Below are positions 1 through 6,980 of a stretch of 23,591 nucleotides of DNA, one piece after another. Every line of letters starts with the position of its first letter. Positions within the stretch are counted from its first letter, which is position 1. The stretch lies in contig CANMWW010000002.1 of the NCBI GenBank assembly GCA_947500965.1, positions 1-23,591 on the forward strand, in the 5' to 3' direction. This DNA comes from Alphaproteobacteria bacterium (GTDB lineage: Bacteria; Pseudomonadota; Alphaproteobacteria; CACIAM-22H2). A model generated the notes under the pieces. The model worked only from the letters and a program-made list of their open reading frames with translations, searched no databases and had not been told where the DNA came from. The translations under genes and the position numbers were made by a program.

Positions 1-38
1 CGACGCGCCGCGCCGCGCCGCGCCATCATCCCGCGGCC

Positions 39-890
39 ATGTCCAGAAGCCTCGACCCGCGCCGCAACGCCTGCCGCCCGGACCTCGCCGACGCGCGCCT
101 CGCGGGCCGCGTCGAGGCCGCGCGCTTCGTCGAGGGGACCGCGCGCGAGGTCGTGGCGCCGGTGACCGCGCTGCGCCGACATCCCGCGCGCGATGCCCCG
201 CTCGAGAGCGAGGCGCTGGCAGGCGAGTCGCTGCGCGTCTTCGAGGCGCGCGCCGATGGCTGGAGCTGGGTGCAGCTCGAGCGCGACCGCCATGTCGGCT
301 ATGTCGAGACCGTGGCGCTGGCGGCGCCGGGCGCCGCGCCGACGCATCGCCTCGTCGTGCCGCGCAGCTTCGTCTACCCGGCGCCCGACGTGAAGTCGCC
401 GCCGGTCTCCTGGCTGCCGCTCGGCGCGCGCTTCGCCGCCGCGGCGCATGACGAGCGCTTCGTCGCCCTCGCGCGCGGCGGCTTCCTGGTCGCGCGGCAC
501 GCCGCGCTGCTCGGCGCGCCGCCGGCGCCGGACTTCGTCGCCGTCGCGGAGGAATTCCTGTCGGTGCCCTATCTCTGGGGCGGCCGGACGGGGCTCGGGC
601 TCGACTGCTCGGGGCTGGTGCAGGTCGCGCTCGACGCCGCCGGCATCGCCGCGCCGCGCGACAGCGACATGCAGGAGGCGGAGCTGGGCACGGCGATCAA
701 CGACCGCGCGAACCTGCGCCGCGGCGACCTCGTCTTCTGGAAGGGGCATGTCGGCGCGATGCGCGACGCGCGCATCCTCGTCCACGCCAACGGCCACCAC
801 ATGCAGGTCGCCGCCGAGCCGCTCGCGGAGGCCGAGGCGCGCATCGCCGCGCGCGGCGGCGGCCCGGTGACGTCGATCAGGCGCCTTTGA
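39..890 (+). CDS. NlpC/P60 family cell-wall hydrolase with N-terminal SH3-like region
   Basis: Predicted cysteine peptidase that cleaves peptidoglycan stem peptides or murein-derived peptides. The 283-residue protein has an N-terminal bacterial-SH3-like part (about residues 35-155, with GWSWVQL and GYV patches) and a C-terminal NlpC/P60 domain (about 165-283). Catalytic Cys190 lies in LDCSGLVQ, His237 in GHVGA, and the third polar residue is probably His249 or Asn251 in HANGHH. No signal peptide is visible, which is usual for this alphaproteobacterial subgroup and suggests a cytoplasmic recycling role or non-classical export. The frame stays open to the left edge, but the conserved family start (SLDPR...RPDLA) begins right after this ATG, so I keep it; no good Shine-Dalgarno is seen. 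The 3' end overlaps the convergent ferredoxin gene by 14 bp. Confidence 0.9.
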   Translation: MSRSLDPRRNACRPDLADARLAGRVEAARFVEGTAREVVAPVTALRRHPARDAPLESEALAGESLRVFEARADGWSWVQLERDRHVGYVETVALAAPGAAPTHRLVVPRSFVYPAPDVKSPPVSWLPLGARFAAAAHDERFVALARGGFLVARHAALLGAPPAPDFVAVAEEFLSVPYLWGGRTGLGLDCSGLVQVALDAAGIAAPRDSDMQEAELGTAINDRANLRRGDLVFWKGHVGAMRDARILVHANGHHMQVAAEPLAEAEARIAARGGGPVTSIRRL

Positions 891-1236
891 GCGGGCCGTC
901 CTCGGGCCGCAGCATCAGCCGCGCGACGCGCTCGCCGCGCCCGAGATGCTTCTCGAGGATCTCGTCGATGTCGGCGGTCGAGCCGAAGCGGTACCAGACG
1001 CCCTCGGGATAGACGACCATCACCGGGCCGAGCTCGCAGCGGTCGAGGCAGCCCGACTGGTTGATGCGCACGTCGCCGAGGCCGAGCTCCTTGGCGCGCG
1101 ACTTCATGTAGTTGCGCAGCGGCTCGGCGCCGCGCTCCTTGCACGACCCGCGCTTGTGCCCGGCCGGGCGCTCGTTCACGCAGGCGAAGACATGGGCCCG
1201 GTAGTAGGGCGCGGGATCGTCGGGGCGGGACGTCAT
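877..1236 (-). CDS. (2Fe-2S) ferredoxin domain-containing protein (thioredoxin-like)
   Basis: Small 119-residue iron-sulfur protein of the thioredoxin-like 2Fe-2S ferredoxin type, related to the cluster domain of NADH-quinone oxidoreductase subunit NuoE. Four cysteines are spaced as this fold needs: Cys19 and Cys32 (C-x12-C) and Cys63 and Cys67 in SGCLDRCELGP. It probably carries electrons in the cytoplasm; its partner is not visible here. The ATG at 1236 is chosen because AGGAG lies about ten bases upstream and conserved sequence starts just after; longer versions in this frame would run into the DUF6489 gene. It follows the DUF6489 gene by 16 bp on the same strand, so the two are likely co-transcribed. 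The stop overlaps the end of the NlpC/P60 gene. Confidence 0.9.
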   Translation of the reverse strand: MTSRPDDPAPYYRAHVFACVNERPAGHKRGSCKERGAEPLRNYMKSRAKELGLGDVRINQSGCLDRCELGPVMVVYPEGVWYRFGSTADIDEILEKHLGRGERVARLMLRPEDGPLKGA

Positions 1237-1252
1237 CTCTGCTGCTCCTGGC

Positions 1253-1501
1253 TCACTTGCGGTTCGGGTCGACGGCACCCGCGGCCATCTGCGACCAGAA
1301 GCGCTGCATCTGGTCGAAGCCCTGCATCGTCGCGGGCATCCATGTCTTGAGCATCTCCGCGGGATCCATGGCACCGATGCCCTGCATCACCCGCTGCTCG
1401 ACCTCCTTCATCACGCGCTCCTGGAGCGGCGCGACGTCGGGCAGGCCGAAGAAGGCGCGGGCCTCGGCGGGCGTGCATTCGATGTCGAGCTTCACCTTCA
1501 T
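1253..1501 (-). CDS. DUF6489 family protein
   Basis: An 82-residue protein that matches what I recall of DUF6489, a small conserved alphaproteobacterial family of unknown function. It opens with a beta-like segment (MKVKLDIECT), then an acidic/helical part (PAEARAFFGLPDVAPLQ), and ends in a Met- and Gln-rich amphipathic helix (about residues 50-75), a composition reminiscent of phasin-like helices. Two ATGs lie two codons apart (1507 and 1501). GGAGG is only one base from the first but seven from the second, so MKV at 1501 is preferred. It is the first gene of a two-gene minus-strand unit with the 2Fe-2S ferredoxin and is divergent from the SMR transporter. Function unknown. Confidence 0.82.
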   Translation of the reverse strand: MKVKLDIECTPAEARAFFGLPDVAPLQERVMKEVEQRVMQGIGAMDPAEMLKTWMPATMQGFDQMQRFWSQMAAGAVDPNRK

Positions 1502-1586
1502 CGGCATTCCTCCACGATCCACGGGCGAGGTTAGGATGCCGCGCGCGTCGCGTCGACCGGCGCGCATCTTCGCGGAGGAGGACGCC

Positions 1587-1904
1587 ATGGCGTGGGTGCT
1601 GCTGCTGGTCGCGGGCGTGCTCGAGGTGGCCTGGGCCATCGGGCTCAAGCATGCGCAGGGTCTCGAGCGCCCGCTCGTCCTCGCCGCCACGCCCGCGGCG
1701 CTGGCGGCGAGCATCGTCCTTCTCGGCCTCGCGATGCGCACGCTTCCCGTCGGCACGGCCTACGCGGTCTGGGTCGGGATCGGCGCGGCCGGGACGGTGG
1801 TCCTGGGCATCCTGCTCTTCGACGAGCCGGCGACGCCGATGCGCCTCGCCAGCCTGGCCCTGGTGGTCGCCGGGATCGCGGGCCTCAAGCTCTCCGCCGG
1901 CTGA
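1587..1904 (+). CDS. sugE: SMR family exporter, SugE/Gdx type
   Basis: A 105-residue, four-helix small multidrug resistance protein of the inner membrane, working as an antiparallel dimer that swaps protons for a cationic substrate. Glu13 in the first helix is the conserved proton/substrate-binding acid. The segments LPVGTAYAVWVGIGA and PMRLASLALVVAGI follow the SugE/Gdx consensus closely rather than the EmrE one, so guanidinium (or small quaternary ammonium) export is the likely activity. GGAGGA sits just upstream of the ATG. The 85-bp gap to the divergent DUF6489 gene is too short and lacks the hairpins of a guanidine riboswitch, although many gdx genes have one. The stop codon lies inside an inverted repeat shared with the convergent oxygenase gene. 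Confidence 0.9.
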   Translation: MAWVLLLVAGVLEVAWAIGLKHAQGLERPLVLAATPAALAASIVLLGLAMRTLPVGTAYAVWVGIGAAGTVVLGILLFDEPATPMRLASLALVVAGIAGLKLSAG

Positions 1905-1922
1905 GGCGGGGCTTCGCCTCAG
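1901..1922. terminator. Inverted repeat holding both convergent stop codons
   Basis: Perfect 8-bp arms, CTGAGGCG and CGCCTCAG, around a 6-base loop (GGGCTT). The TGA of the SMR gene (1902-1904) and the stop of the minus-strand oxygenase (TCA at 1919-1921) sit in opposite arms. Its position and symmetry suit a bidirectional terminator; there is no U-tract. Confidence 0.5.
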
Positions 1923-2551
1923 GGACCGACGCCAAGGTTGAGCGCGATCGAGACGCGCTCGGCCTTTCCGCGATACGGACGGACCTGGTGGAGCAGCCAG
2001 GCCGGGAACAGAACCAGCCGCCCCGCCCTCGGCGGCATCGTCTCGTTGGCGCCGAGCGACAATCCGCCCGGTGTCGCGAAGGCGAGGTTCGGGGCGTACA
2101 TCGCCGGGCCGGGGCCGCGCGGATCCATGAACTCGAGCTCGCCGCCGAGCGAGGGGTCGGCGGCGATGCCCCCGTCGTCGACGTAGTAGACCGCGGACCA
2201 GAAGCTGCCGGGATGGGCGTGGAACTCGTTGCCATGGCCCGCGCGGTTGACGTTCGCCCACATGTTGGCGCGCCACGCGATGGAGACAGGCCGGCCGGCG
2301 CGGTCGACCGTCATCCGGTCGGCGATCGCGCGCGCCGCTGCGAGCAGCCGCGCCGCCGGCGCGCCGCCCCAGGCCTCCATGTCCCACGAGGATTGCCAGC
2401 CGCCGAGGTTCGAATGCTGCTCCCCGGGATGGCTCCTCTCGCGCGCCGCGATCGCCGCGCGCAGCTCGCGGTTCAGCGCCGCGGCATCGGGAAGCTCCGT
2501 CGCCGCGACGGGCGTCGCGAAGAGCGGCGTGACATCGATGCGCGTGGACAT
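1919..2551 (-). CDS. 2OG-Fe(II) oxygenase, TIGR02466-type
   Basis: A 210-residue putative 2-oxoglutarate and Fe(II)-dependent oxygenase of the TIGR02466-like group. Visible landmarks are the metal-binding histidine patch FHAHPGSFWSAVYYV (His111 and His113), the GGELEFMDPR strand, the distal histidine His188 in FPAWLLHQVRPYRG, and Arg199 in ERVSIALNL, the expected 2-oxoglutarate anchor. The family probably hydroxylates small molecules or proteins in the cytoplasm; substrates are mostly unknown. The ATG at 2551 is 13 bp beyond the stop of the PhyH gene, so this is the last gene of the six-gene minus-strand operon, and starts further upstream would overlap phyH. Its stop lies in the palindrome shared with the SMR gene. 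Confidence 0.85.
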   Translation of the reverse strand: MSTRIDVTPLFATPVAATELPDAAALNRELRAAIAARERSHPGEQHSNLGGWQSSWDMEAWGGAPAARLLAAARAIADRMTVDRAGRPVSIAWRANMWANVNRAGHGNEFHAHPGSFWSAVYYVDDGGIAADPSLGGELEFMDPRGPGPAMYAPNLAFATPGGLSLGANETMPPRAGRLVLFPAWLLHQVRPYRGKAERVSIALNLGVGP

Positions 2552-2564
2552 GGCCGACCGCCTG

Positions 2565-3401
2565 TCAGCTCGTCGCCGGCGCGGCGGAGAACCCGGCATC
2601 CTGCCGCGCGCGGAACAGGCGGCAATGCTCGCCATGGGCGGCGCGCGCCTCGGGCGAGAGGTGACGCGCGAGGCGCCGCTCGGGCGAGAAATGCCCGAAC
2701 CGGTCCGTGCCGCGCGCCAGAAGCGCGCCGGGGCGTGGCGTGCCGAGCGGCCGCACATGCGCGGGGATGTAGCTGATGTTCATCCCGATGCGCCGGTCGT
2801 CGTTCGCGTTCGGGCCGGAGGCGTGCAGCGCCTTGGTGTGGTGCAGCGACATCTGGCCCGCCGCGAGCGGCATGAGGACCCCATCCTCCGGCCCGTGGCG
2901 CCCGAGCACGCCCTGGCCGCGCGGGATCATGTTGTTCGGGCTCGGGTCGTCGCGGTGCTCGAGCCAGTCGCCGCGATGGCTGCCGGGGATGATGCGCATG
3001 CAGCCGGCGCGCACCGAGGCCTCGGAGAGCGCGATCCAGGCCGTCACCTGCTCGGGCGGGTCCAGGAAGAAATAGGCGCCGTCCTGGTGCCAGTGGACGA
3101 AGGCCGGCGTGTTCGCCTCCTTCAGGAAGATGGTCGAGTGGTAGACGAGGATGTCCGGCCCGATCAGGTCCTCGATCGCGTCGAGCACCGCCGGATGGAA
3201 GGCGATGGCGTCGGCCCAGTCGAAGAGCAGGTAGGCGGCGGATTTCTCGGGATAGGCGAGCGGCTGGCCGGACTGCGCCTCCCAGGCCTCGAGCCCGGCG
3301 CGCGCGCGACGGACCTCCCCGGGCGACAGCACGTCGACCGGGAAGGCGAAGCCCTCCGCGCGGTAGCTGTCGACCTGGGCCTGGCTCAGTCTCTTGGGCA
3401 T
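2565..3401 (-). CDS. Phytanoyl-CoA dioxygenase (PhyH) family protein
   Basis: A 278-residue Fe(II)/2-oxoglutarate dioxygenase. The facial triad is readable: His105 and Asp107 in HWHQDGAYF and His193 in LHASGPN, with Arg204 in DDRRIGMN as likely 2OG-binding arginine. Because the Asp of HxD is present, it should be a hydroxylase and not a SyrB2-like halogenase. PhyH itself hydroxylates the alpha carbon of acyl-CoA; bacterial relatives act on many organic acids and amines, so the substrate cannot be named. The start at 3401 fits the usual N-terminus (LSQAQVDSYRAEGFAF) but has no clear Shine-Dalgarno. The region containing the start codon is tandemly duplicated (3391-3424), leaving an upstream out-of-frame ATG. 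It lies 38 bp after the FSR-like MFS gene and 13 bp before the second oxygenase. Confidence 0.9.
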   Translation of the reverse strand: MPKRLSQAQVDSYRAEGFAFPVDVLSPGEVRRARAGLEAWEAQSGQPLAYPEKSAAYLLFDWADAIAFHPAVLDAIEDLIGPDILVYHSTIFLKEANTPAFVHWHQDGAYFFLDPPEQVTAWIALSEASVRAGCMRIIPGSHRGDWLEHRDDPSPNNMIPRGQGVLGRHGPEDGVLMPLAAGQMSLHHTKALHASGPNANDDRRIGMNISYIPAHVRPLGTPRPGALLARGTDRFGHFSPERRLARHLSPEARAAHGEHCRLFRARQDAGFSAAPATS

Positions 3402-3424
3402 GGCGGGCTCTTGGGCATGGCGGG
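3391..3424. repeat. Perfect 17-bp tandem duplication over the phyH start
   Basis: The 17-base unit CTCTTGGGCATGGCGGG occurs twice without a break (3391-3407 and 3408-3424). Each copy holds, on the minus strand, an ATGCCCAAGAG start-like sequence. The copy nearer the gene gives the phyH ATG (3401); the outer copy gives an ATG at 3418 in another frame. Confidence 0.95.
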
Positions 3425-3432
3425 ACGTCCCG
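3421..3432. repeat. 12-bp perfect palindrome between MFS and phyH genes
   Basis: CGGGACGTCCCG is its own reverse complement and lies in the 38-bp spacer upstream of phyH, touching the outer copy of the 17-bp repeat. It could be a protein-binding site or chance in GC-rich DNA; there is no other support. Confidence 0.4.
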
Positions 3433-3439
3433 TGCTGTT

Positions 3440-4642
3440 TCAGCGCGCGAGCGCGGGGCGCAGCGCGACGGCGAGGGGGATCGTGGCGAGCGACGCGGCC
3501 GCGAGCAATGCCGTCATCGGGCCGAGCCCGACGGCGTCGCCGATCGCGCCGCCGAGCAGCGGCCCGGCGCCGCTCGCCACCGACCCGGCGGTGTAGAACA
3601 CCGCGAAGGCGCGCGCGCGCCGGTCTTCCGGGACCAGCTCGGGCACCGTGCCGTAGAGCACGGACGAGGTCCCGTTGAGCGCGAGGCCGAGCAGCGGCAG
3701 CAGCGCGAGCAGCGGCGCGAGCGGCAGGGCGAGCGAGGCGACGACCAGGACCGCGGTCAGCGATTCGGTCGCGCTCACGGTGGCCAGAACGCCGAAGCGC
3801 TGCCCGAGATGGCCGCAGGCGAACTTGCCCGCCGCGCCGCCGGCGAAGAGCAGGCCGAGCGCGACGCCGAGCGTGGCGAGGTCCGCGCCCTTCGCCGAGA
3901 GCAGGAAGGGCAGGAAGGTGAGGAAGCCCGCGCGCACGGCCGAATCCGTCATGCCGATCGCGAGCAGCAGGCGGAAGGGCCCGCGCGGCAACCCGGTGCC
4001 CGGATCCGCCGCGCGCGACGCGGGCCGCAGGCTGGCGTCGACGGACGCGGGCACGAGGCCGGGCAGCGCGATCGCGGCGGCGATGCCGAAAGCGGCCACG
4101 ACGACGAGCCCGGCCCGCCAGTCCCAGGCCGCGGCGAGGAAGGCGAAGAGCGCGGGCACCACGACCTTCCCGACATCGCCGGCGAAGTTGTAGCTGCCGA
4201 GCGCGGGGCGCGACGCCGCGCCCGCGTGGGTGGCGGCGACCAGGCTCGAGGCGATGGGGTGCTGCGTGCTCGAGCCGATCCCGCTCAGCGCGATGCCGAT
4301 CGTCGCCGCGGCCAGGCTGCCTCCGAGCCCGGCGACGAGGTAGCCGAGCGCCGCGAGGACGGTGCCCGCCGCGAGCAGCCACCTGCCTCCGATGCGCTCG
4401 GCGAGCAGGCCCGCCGGGATCTGCCCGCCGGCCATGCCGCAGGCATAGAGCGTGCGCAGCGCCCCGATCGCGGTGTAGCCGAGCGCGAACTGGTCGCGCA
4501 GCAGCGGCAGCAGGATGCCGAGCAGGTCCGTGTAGCCGTCATGCAGCGCATGCGCGCCGCCGCAGACCCAGAGCACGCGCCGGCCGCGCGCGCCTGGCGC
4601 GGGGTCCTCGCCCGCGACGACGGCGCCCGGCGCCGCGGCCAT
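3440..4642 (-). CDS. MFS transporter, FSR (fosmidomycin-resistance)-like
   Basis: A 400-residue inner-membrane major facilitator with about 12 hydrophobic segments. The opening GGAHALHDGYTDLLGILLP and the motif GIGSSTQHPIASS resemble the Fsr subgroup, whose best known member exports fosmidomycin, but the operon suggests uptake or export of a metabolite instead. A hydrophilic central loop (about residues 190-215) separates two six-helix halves. The ATG at 4642 shares its A with the stop TGA of the upstream dehydrogenase (one-base overlap), which points to translational coupling and fixes the start. phyH follows 38 bp downstream. Confidence 0.87.
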   Translation of the reverse strand: MAAAPGAVVAGEDPAPGARGRRVLWVCGGAHALHDGYTDLLGILLPLLRDQFALGYTAIGALRTLYACGMAGGQIPAGLLAERIGGRWLLAAGTVLAALGYLVAGLGGSLAAATIGIALSGIGSSTQHPIASSLVAATHAGAASRPALGSYNFAGDVGKVVVPALFAFLAAAWDWRAGLVVVAAFGIAAAIALPGLVPASVDASLRPASRAADPGTGLPRGPFRLLLAIGMTDSAVRAGFLTFLPFLLSAKGADLATLGVALGLLFAGGAAGKFACGHLGQRFGVLATVSATESLTAVLVVASLALPLAPLLALLPLLGLALNGTSSVLYGTVPELVPEDRRARAFAVFYTAGSVASGAGPLLGGAIGDAVGLGPMTALLAAASLATIPLAVALRPALAR

Positions 4643-5697
4643 CAGTACATCCGCCTCTTGTCGAGCACGTTCACCATCGCCGCGCGCCGGCCGTCGAGCC
4701 AGCAGCCGAGGTTGTGGATGAAGATGTCCGCGATCTTGCGGTTCTCGCTGGGCGCGGTGCTGGCGGAATGCGGGCTCACGAGCACGTTGTCCATGTCCCA
4801 GAGCGGCGAGTCGGCCGGCAGCGGCTCGATCGTCGCGACGTCGAGCGCGGCGAAGCCGAGATGGCGGCGGCGCAGCGCGTCGATCATCGCCTCCTCGTCG
4901 ACGACGAGGCCGCGCGCGATGTTGACCAGCACCGCGCCCGGGCGCATCGCCGCGAGCGCCGCGGCGTCGATCATGCGCTCCGTCGCCGGCGTGTGCGGCG
5001 TGCACAGCACCACGGCGTCGGCCTGGGCCAGCACGGCGTGCAGTTCCTCCTGCCCGTGCACGGCGTCGAGGCCGAGCTCGGCTGCTCGCGCGGGCGAGGG
5101 ATTGGCGAGCGTGCCGATCACCCGCATGCCGAAGGCCTTGCCGACGCGCGCGGCCTGCGCGCCGATGCGCCCGGCGCCGATGATCGCGAGCGTCCTGCCG
5201 GCCAGTTCCCCGCCGCAATAGCGCTCCCAGCGATGCGCCTTCTGGTCGCGCTGCAGCCGCGCGAGGTCCTTGGTGCCCATGAGCAGCGCGAGGAAGACGA
5301 ACTCCGTCAGCGCCTCGGCATGCACGCCGCGCGCGGTGGTGACGACGAGGTCGCTGTCGGCGAGGCCGAGCTTCGCCACCATCTGCCCGACGCCGGCGCT
5401 GGTCGTCTGCACCCAGCGCACGTTGGGCGCGAGCGCCATCCCGCCCTCCTCGATCGTCTTCGCCGGGAAGTCCCAGAGGATCGTCGCGCGCGCGAGGCCG
5501 GCGCGCCAGCGCCCCTCCTGCGCGGGGCTGCGCCGGAAGTCCGGCTGGCCGTTGTGGTCCGCGACGTAGCGCAGCGGCGGGTGCAGGTCCGGCTCGTGCA
5601 CGACCTCGACGCGGTCGCCGACGGCGGCGCGGATGCGCGCCACCTGCTCGGCCTCGAGCGGCGACGAGAAGAAAAGGATCTCCCGCGGGGCGTTCAT
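4642..5697 (-). CDS. D-2-hydroxyacid dehydrogenase, NAD(P)-dependent
   Basis: A 351-residue cytoplasmic oxidoreductase interconverting a 2-hydroxy acid and a 2-keto acid. The nucleotide-binding motif GAGRIG is at 174-179. The catalytic residues of the family are present: Arg262 in VNIARGLVVDE, Glu291 in DVATIEPLP and His310 in VSPHSAS. The length fits the family, with a somewhat long N-terminal part. AAGGAAG lies about eight bases before the ATG at 5697. It is the third gene of the minus-strand operon, 22 bp after an MFS gene and overlapping the next MFS start by one base. Beside PhyH it may oxidise a 2-hydroxy acid formed by hydroxylation, or reduce a keto acid; this is inference. Confidence 0.92.
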   Translation of the reverse strand: MNAPREILFFSSPLEAEQVARIRAAVGDRVEVVHEPDLHPPLRYVADHNGQPDFRRSPAQEGRWRAGLARATILWDFPAKTIEEGGMALAPNVRWVQTTSAGVGQMVAKLGLADSDLVVTTARGVHAEALTEFVFLALLMGTKDLARLQRDQKAHRWERYCGGELAGRTLAIIGAGRIGAQAARVGKAFGMRVIGTLANPSPARAAELGLDAVHGQEELHAVLAQADAVVLCTPHTPATERMIDAAALAAMRPGAVLVNIARGLVVDEEAMIDALRRRHLGFAALDVATIEPLPADSPLWDMDNVLVSPHSASTAPSENRKIADIFIHNLGCWLDGRRAAMVNVLDKRRMY

Positions 5698-5719
5698 GCG
5701 TCGTCTTCCTTGCCTTGGG

Positions 5720-6955
5720 TCATTTCGCGCCGCGCCGCCCGGCGCCGCGCGCCAGGGCCACGAAGGCCACATGATGGAACAGCAGCACGACGCCAACCAG
5801 CGCCAGCGGCAGGTCGAAGCGCCCCGTGGCGTCGACCATCGCGGCCATGGCCGGCGGCCCGAGCGCCACGCCCGTCCCGTAGAGCAGCCGCATGGCGCCG
5901 AACACGGCGTTGAACGAGGCGGGGTCGATCAGCAGCCGCGCGGCGTTGGTGAACAGGATCCCGGTCGAACTGAAGCCGATGGCGAAGAGCACCGGATACG
6001 CATAGGAGGGCGCGGCGCTGGCGAGGAGCGGCAGCGCGAGCATCAGTCCGAGCGTCGCGATCGCCGCCACGGCCTTGATCGCCCCCGCGGTGGCGATGCC
6101 GCGCGCGTCGATCAGCGCGCCGAAGGCGAGGCGCCCGGCGAAGAAGGTGAAGCCGGTCGTCGCGACGAGGAGGACGGCGACATCCTGGCGCATGCCCGCG
6201 TCCTGGAAATAGGCGACCTGGTGCGAGCCGATGGCATGGAAGGTCATCGGCGCGAGCAGGTGCACGATGGCGAGCCAGCGCAGCACCGGGCTGGCGGAGA
6301 TCGCCCCGACCGCGGCGAGCGGCGAGCGATGCGCCACGTGGCCGTCGGCCGGTGGCGGCGGCTCGCGCCCCGGCGGATGGAGGCGCATGAAGACCGCGGC
6401 GAGCGGCAGCACGACGACGAGGGCGAGGATGGCGAGCGCGAGATAGGCGGCGCGCCAGGAATGGGCCTCGATGATCAGCCGCAGCACGGGCAGCGACACC
6501 AGCGTCCCGATCCCCGATCCCGAATCCATGATCGCCATCGCCGTGGCCGGGCGCCTGAACCAGTTCCCCGCGACGGTGAACAGCGTGTAGCTGCCGCAGC
6601 ACTGGGCGCCGAAGCCGCCGAGCATCCCGAAGCTCGCGTAGAAGGCGAGCGGCGAATCCGCCAGCGCCGCCAGGCCAAGGCCGAGCGCGAAGACCAGCGT
6701 CAGCCCGGCCAGCGTCGCCTGCGCGCCATGCCGGTCGGTGAGCCAGCCGGTGACCGGCGCGGTGCAGGCGCCGAAGAAGGTGAAGACCGTGAAGCCGAGC
6801 GCGATCGTGGTCTTCGACCAGCCGGTGTCGGCCTCGATCGCGACGAGGAAGAGCGTGAAGGAGCCCCAGATCGCCCCGGAGGCGAACATCATCGCGAAGC
6901 CCGCGGCCGCGACGGCCCAGGGCGCCACCTGAAGGCGGCGCAGGAATGACGGCAT
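5720..6955 (-). CDS. MFS transporter, probable organic-acid type
   Basis: A 411-residue inner-membrane major facilitator with 12 predicted helices. The N-terminal half shows GAIWGSFTLFLVAIEADTGW and, between helices 2 and 3, the GWLTDRHGAQ loop typical of MFS motif A. The pattern resembles monocarboxylate/oxalate-formate type carriers, so an organic anion is a fair guess; the substrate cannot be read from sequence. A cytoplasmic central loop rich in proline (about residues 206-225, PPGREPPPPADG) divides the halves. The ATG at 6955 is 25 bp past the SDR stop and 22 bp separate its stop from the dehydrogenase start, so all are likely one transcript. Confidence 0.87.
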   Translation of the reverse strand: MPSFLRRLQVAPWAVAAAGFAMMFASGAIWGSFTLFLVAIEADTGWSKTTIALGFTVFTFFGACTAPVTGWLTDRHGAQATLAGLTLVFALGLGLAALADSPLAFYASFGMLGGFGAQCCGSYTLFTVAGNWFRRPATAMAIMDSGSGIGTLVSLPVLRLIIEAHSWRAAYLALAILALVVVLPLAAVFMRLHPPGREPPPPADGHVAHRSPLAAVGAISASPVLRWLAIVHLLAPMTFHAIGSHQVAYFQDAGMRQDVAVLLVATTGFTFFAGRLAFGALIDARGIATAGAIKAVAAIATLGLMLALPLLASAAPSYAYPVLFAIGFSSTGILFTNAARLLIDPASFNAVFGAMRLLYGTGVALGPPAMAAMVDATGRFDLPLALVGVVLLFHHVAFVALARGAGRRGAK

Positions 6956-6980
6956 CGCGCGATCCCGGGCCCGTCCCGCC

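Noticed and set aside
1..38. Possible end of another gene at the left edge
   Set aside because: The bases are a GCGCC-type low-complexity run with no stop codon in the frames inspected that would mark a gene end; too short to call.
1502..1586. Guanidine riboswitch before the SMR gene
   Set aside because: The gap is only 85 bp and I find no paired hairpins or ACGR-type loops expected of guanidine riboswitch classes.
3386..3418. A real peptide gene from the outer ATG of the 17-bp repeat
   Set aside because: Ten codons, no ribosome-binding site, created by duplication of the phyH start; at most it affects phyH translation.
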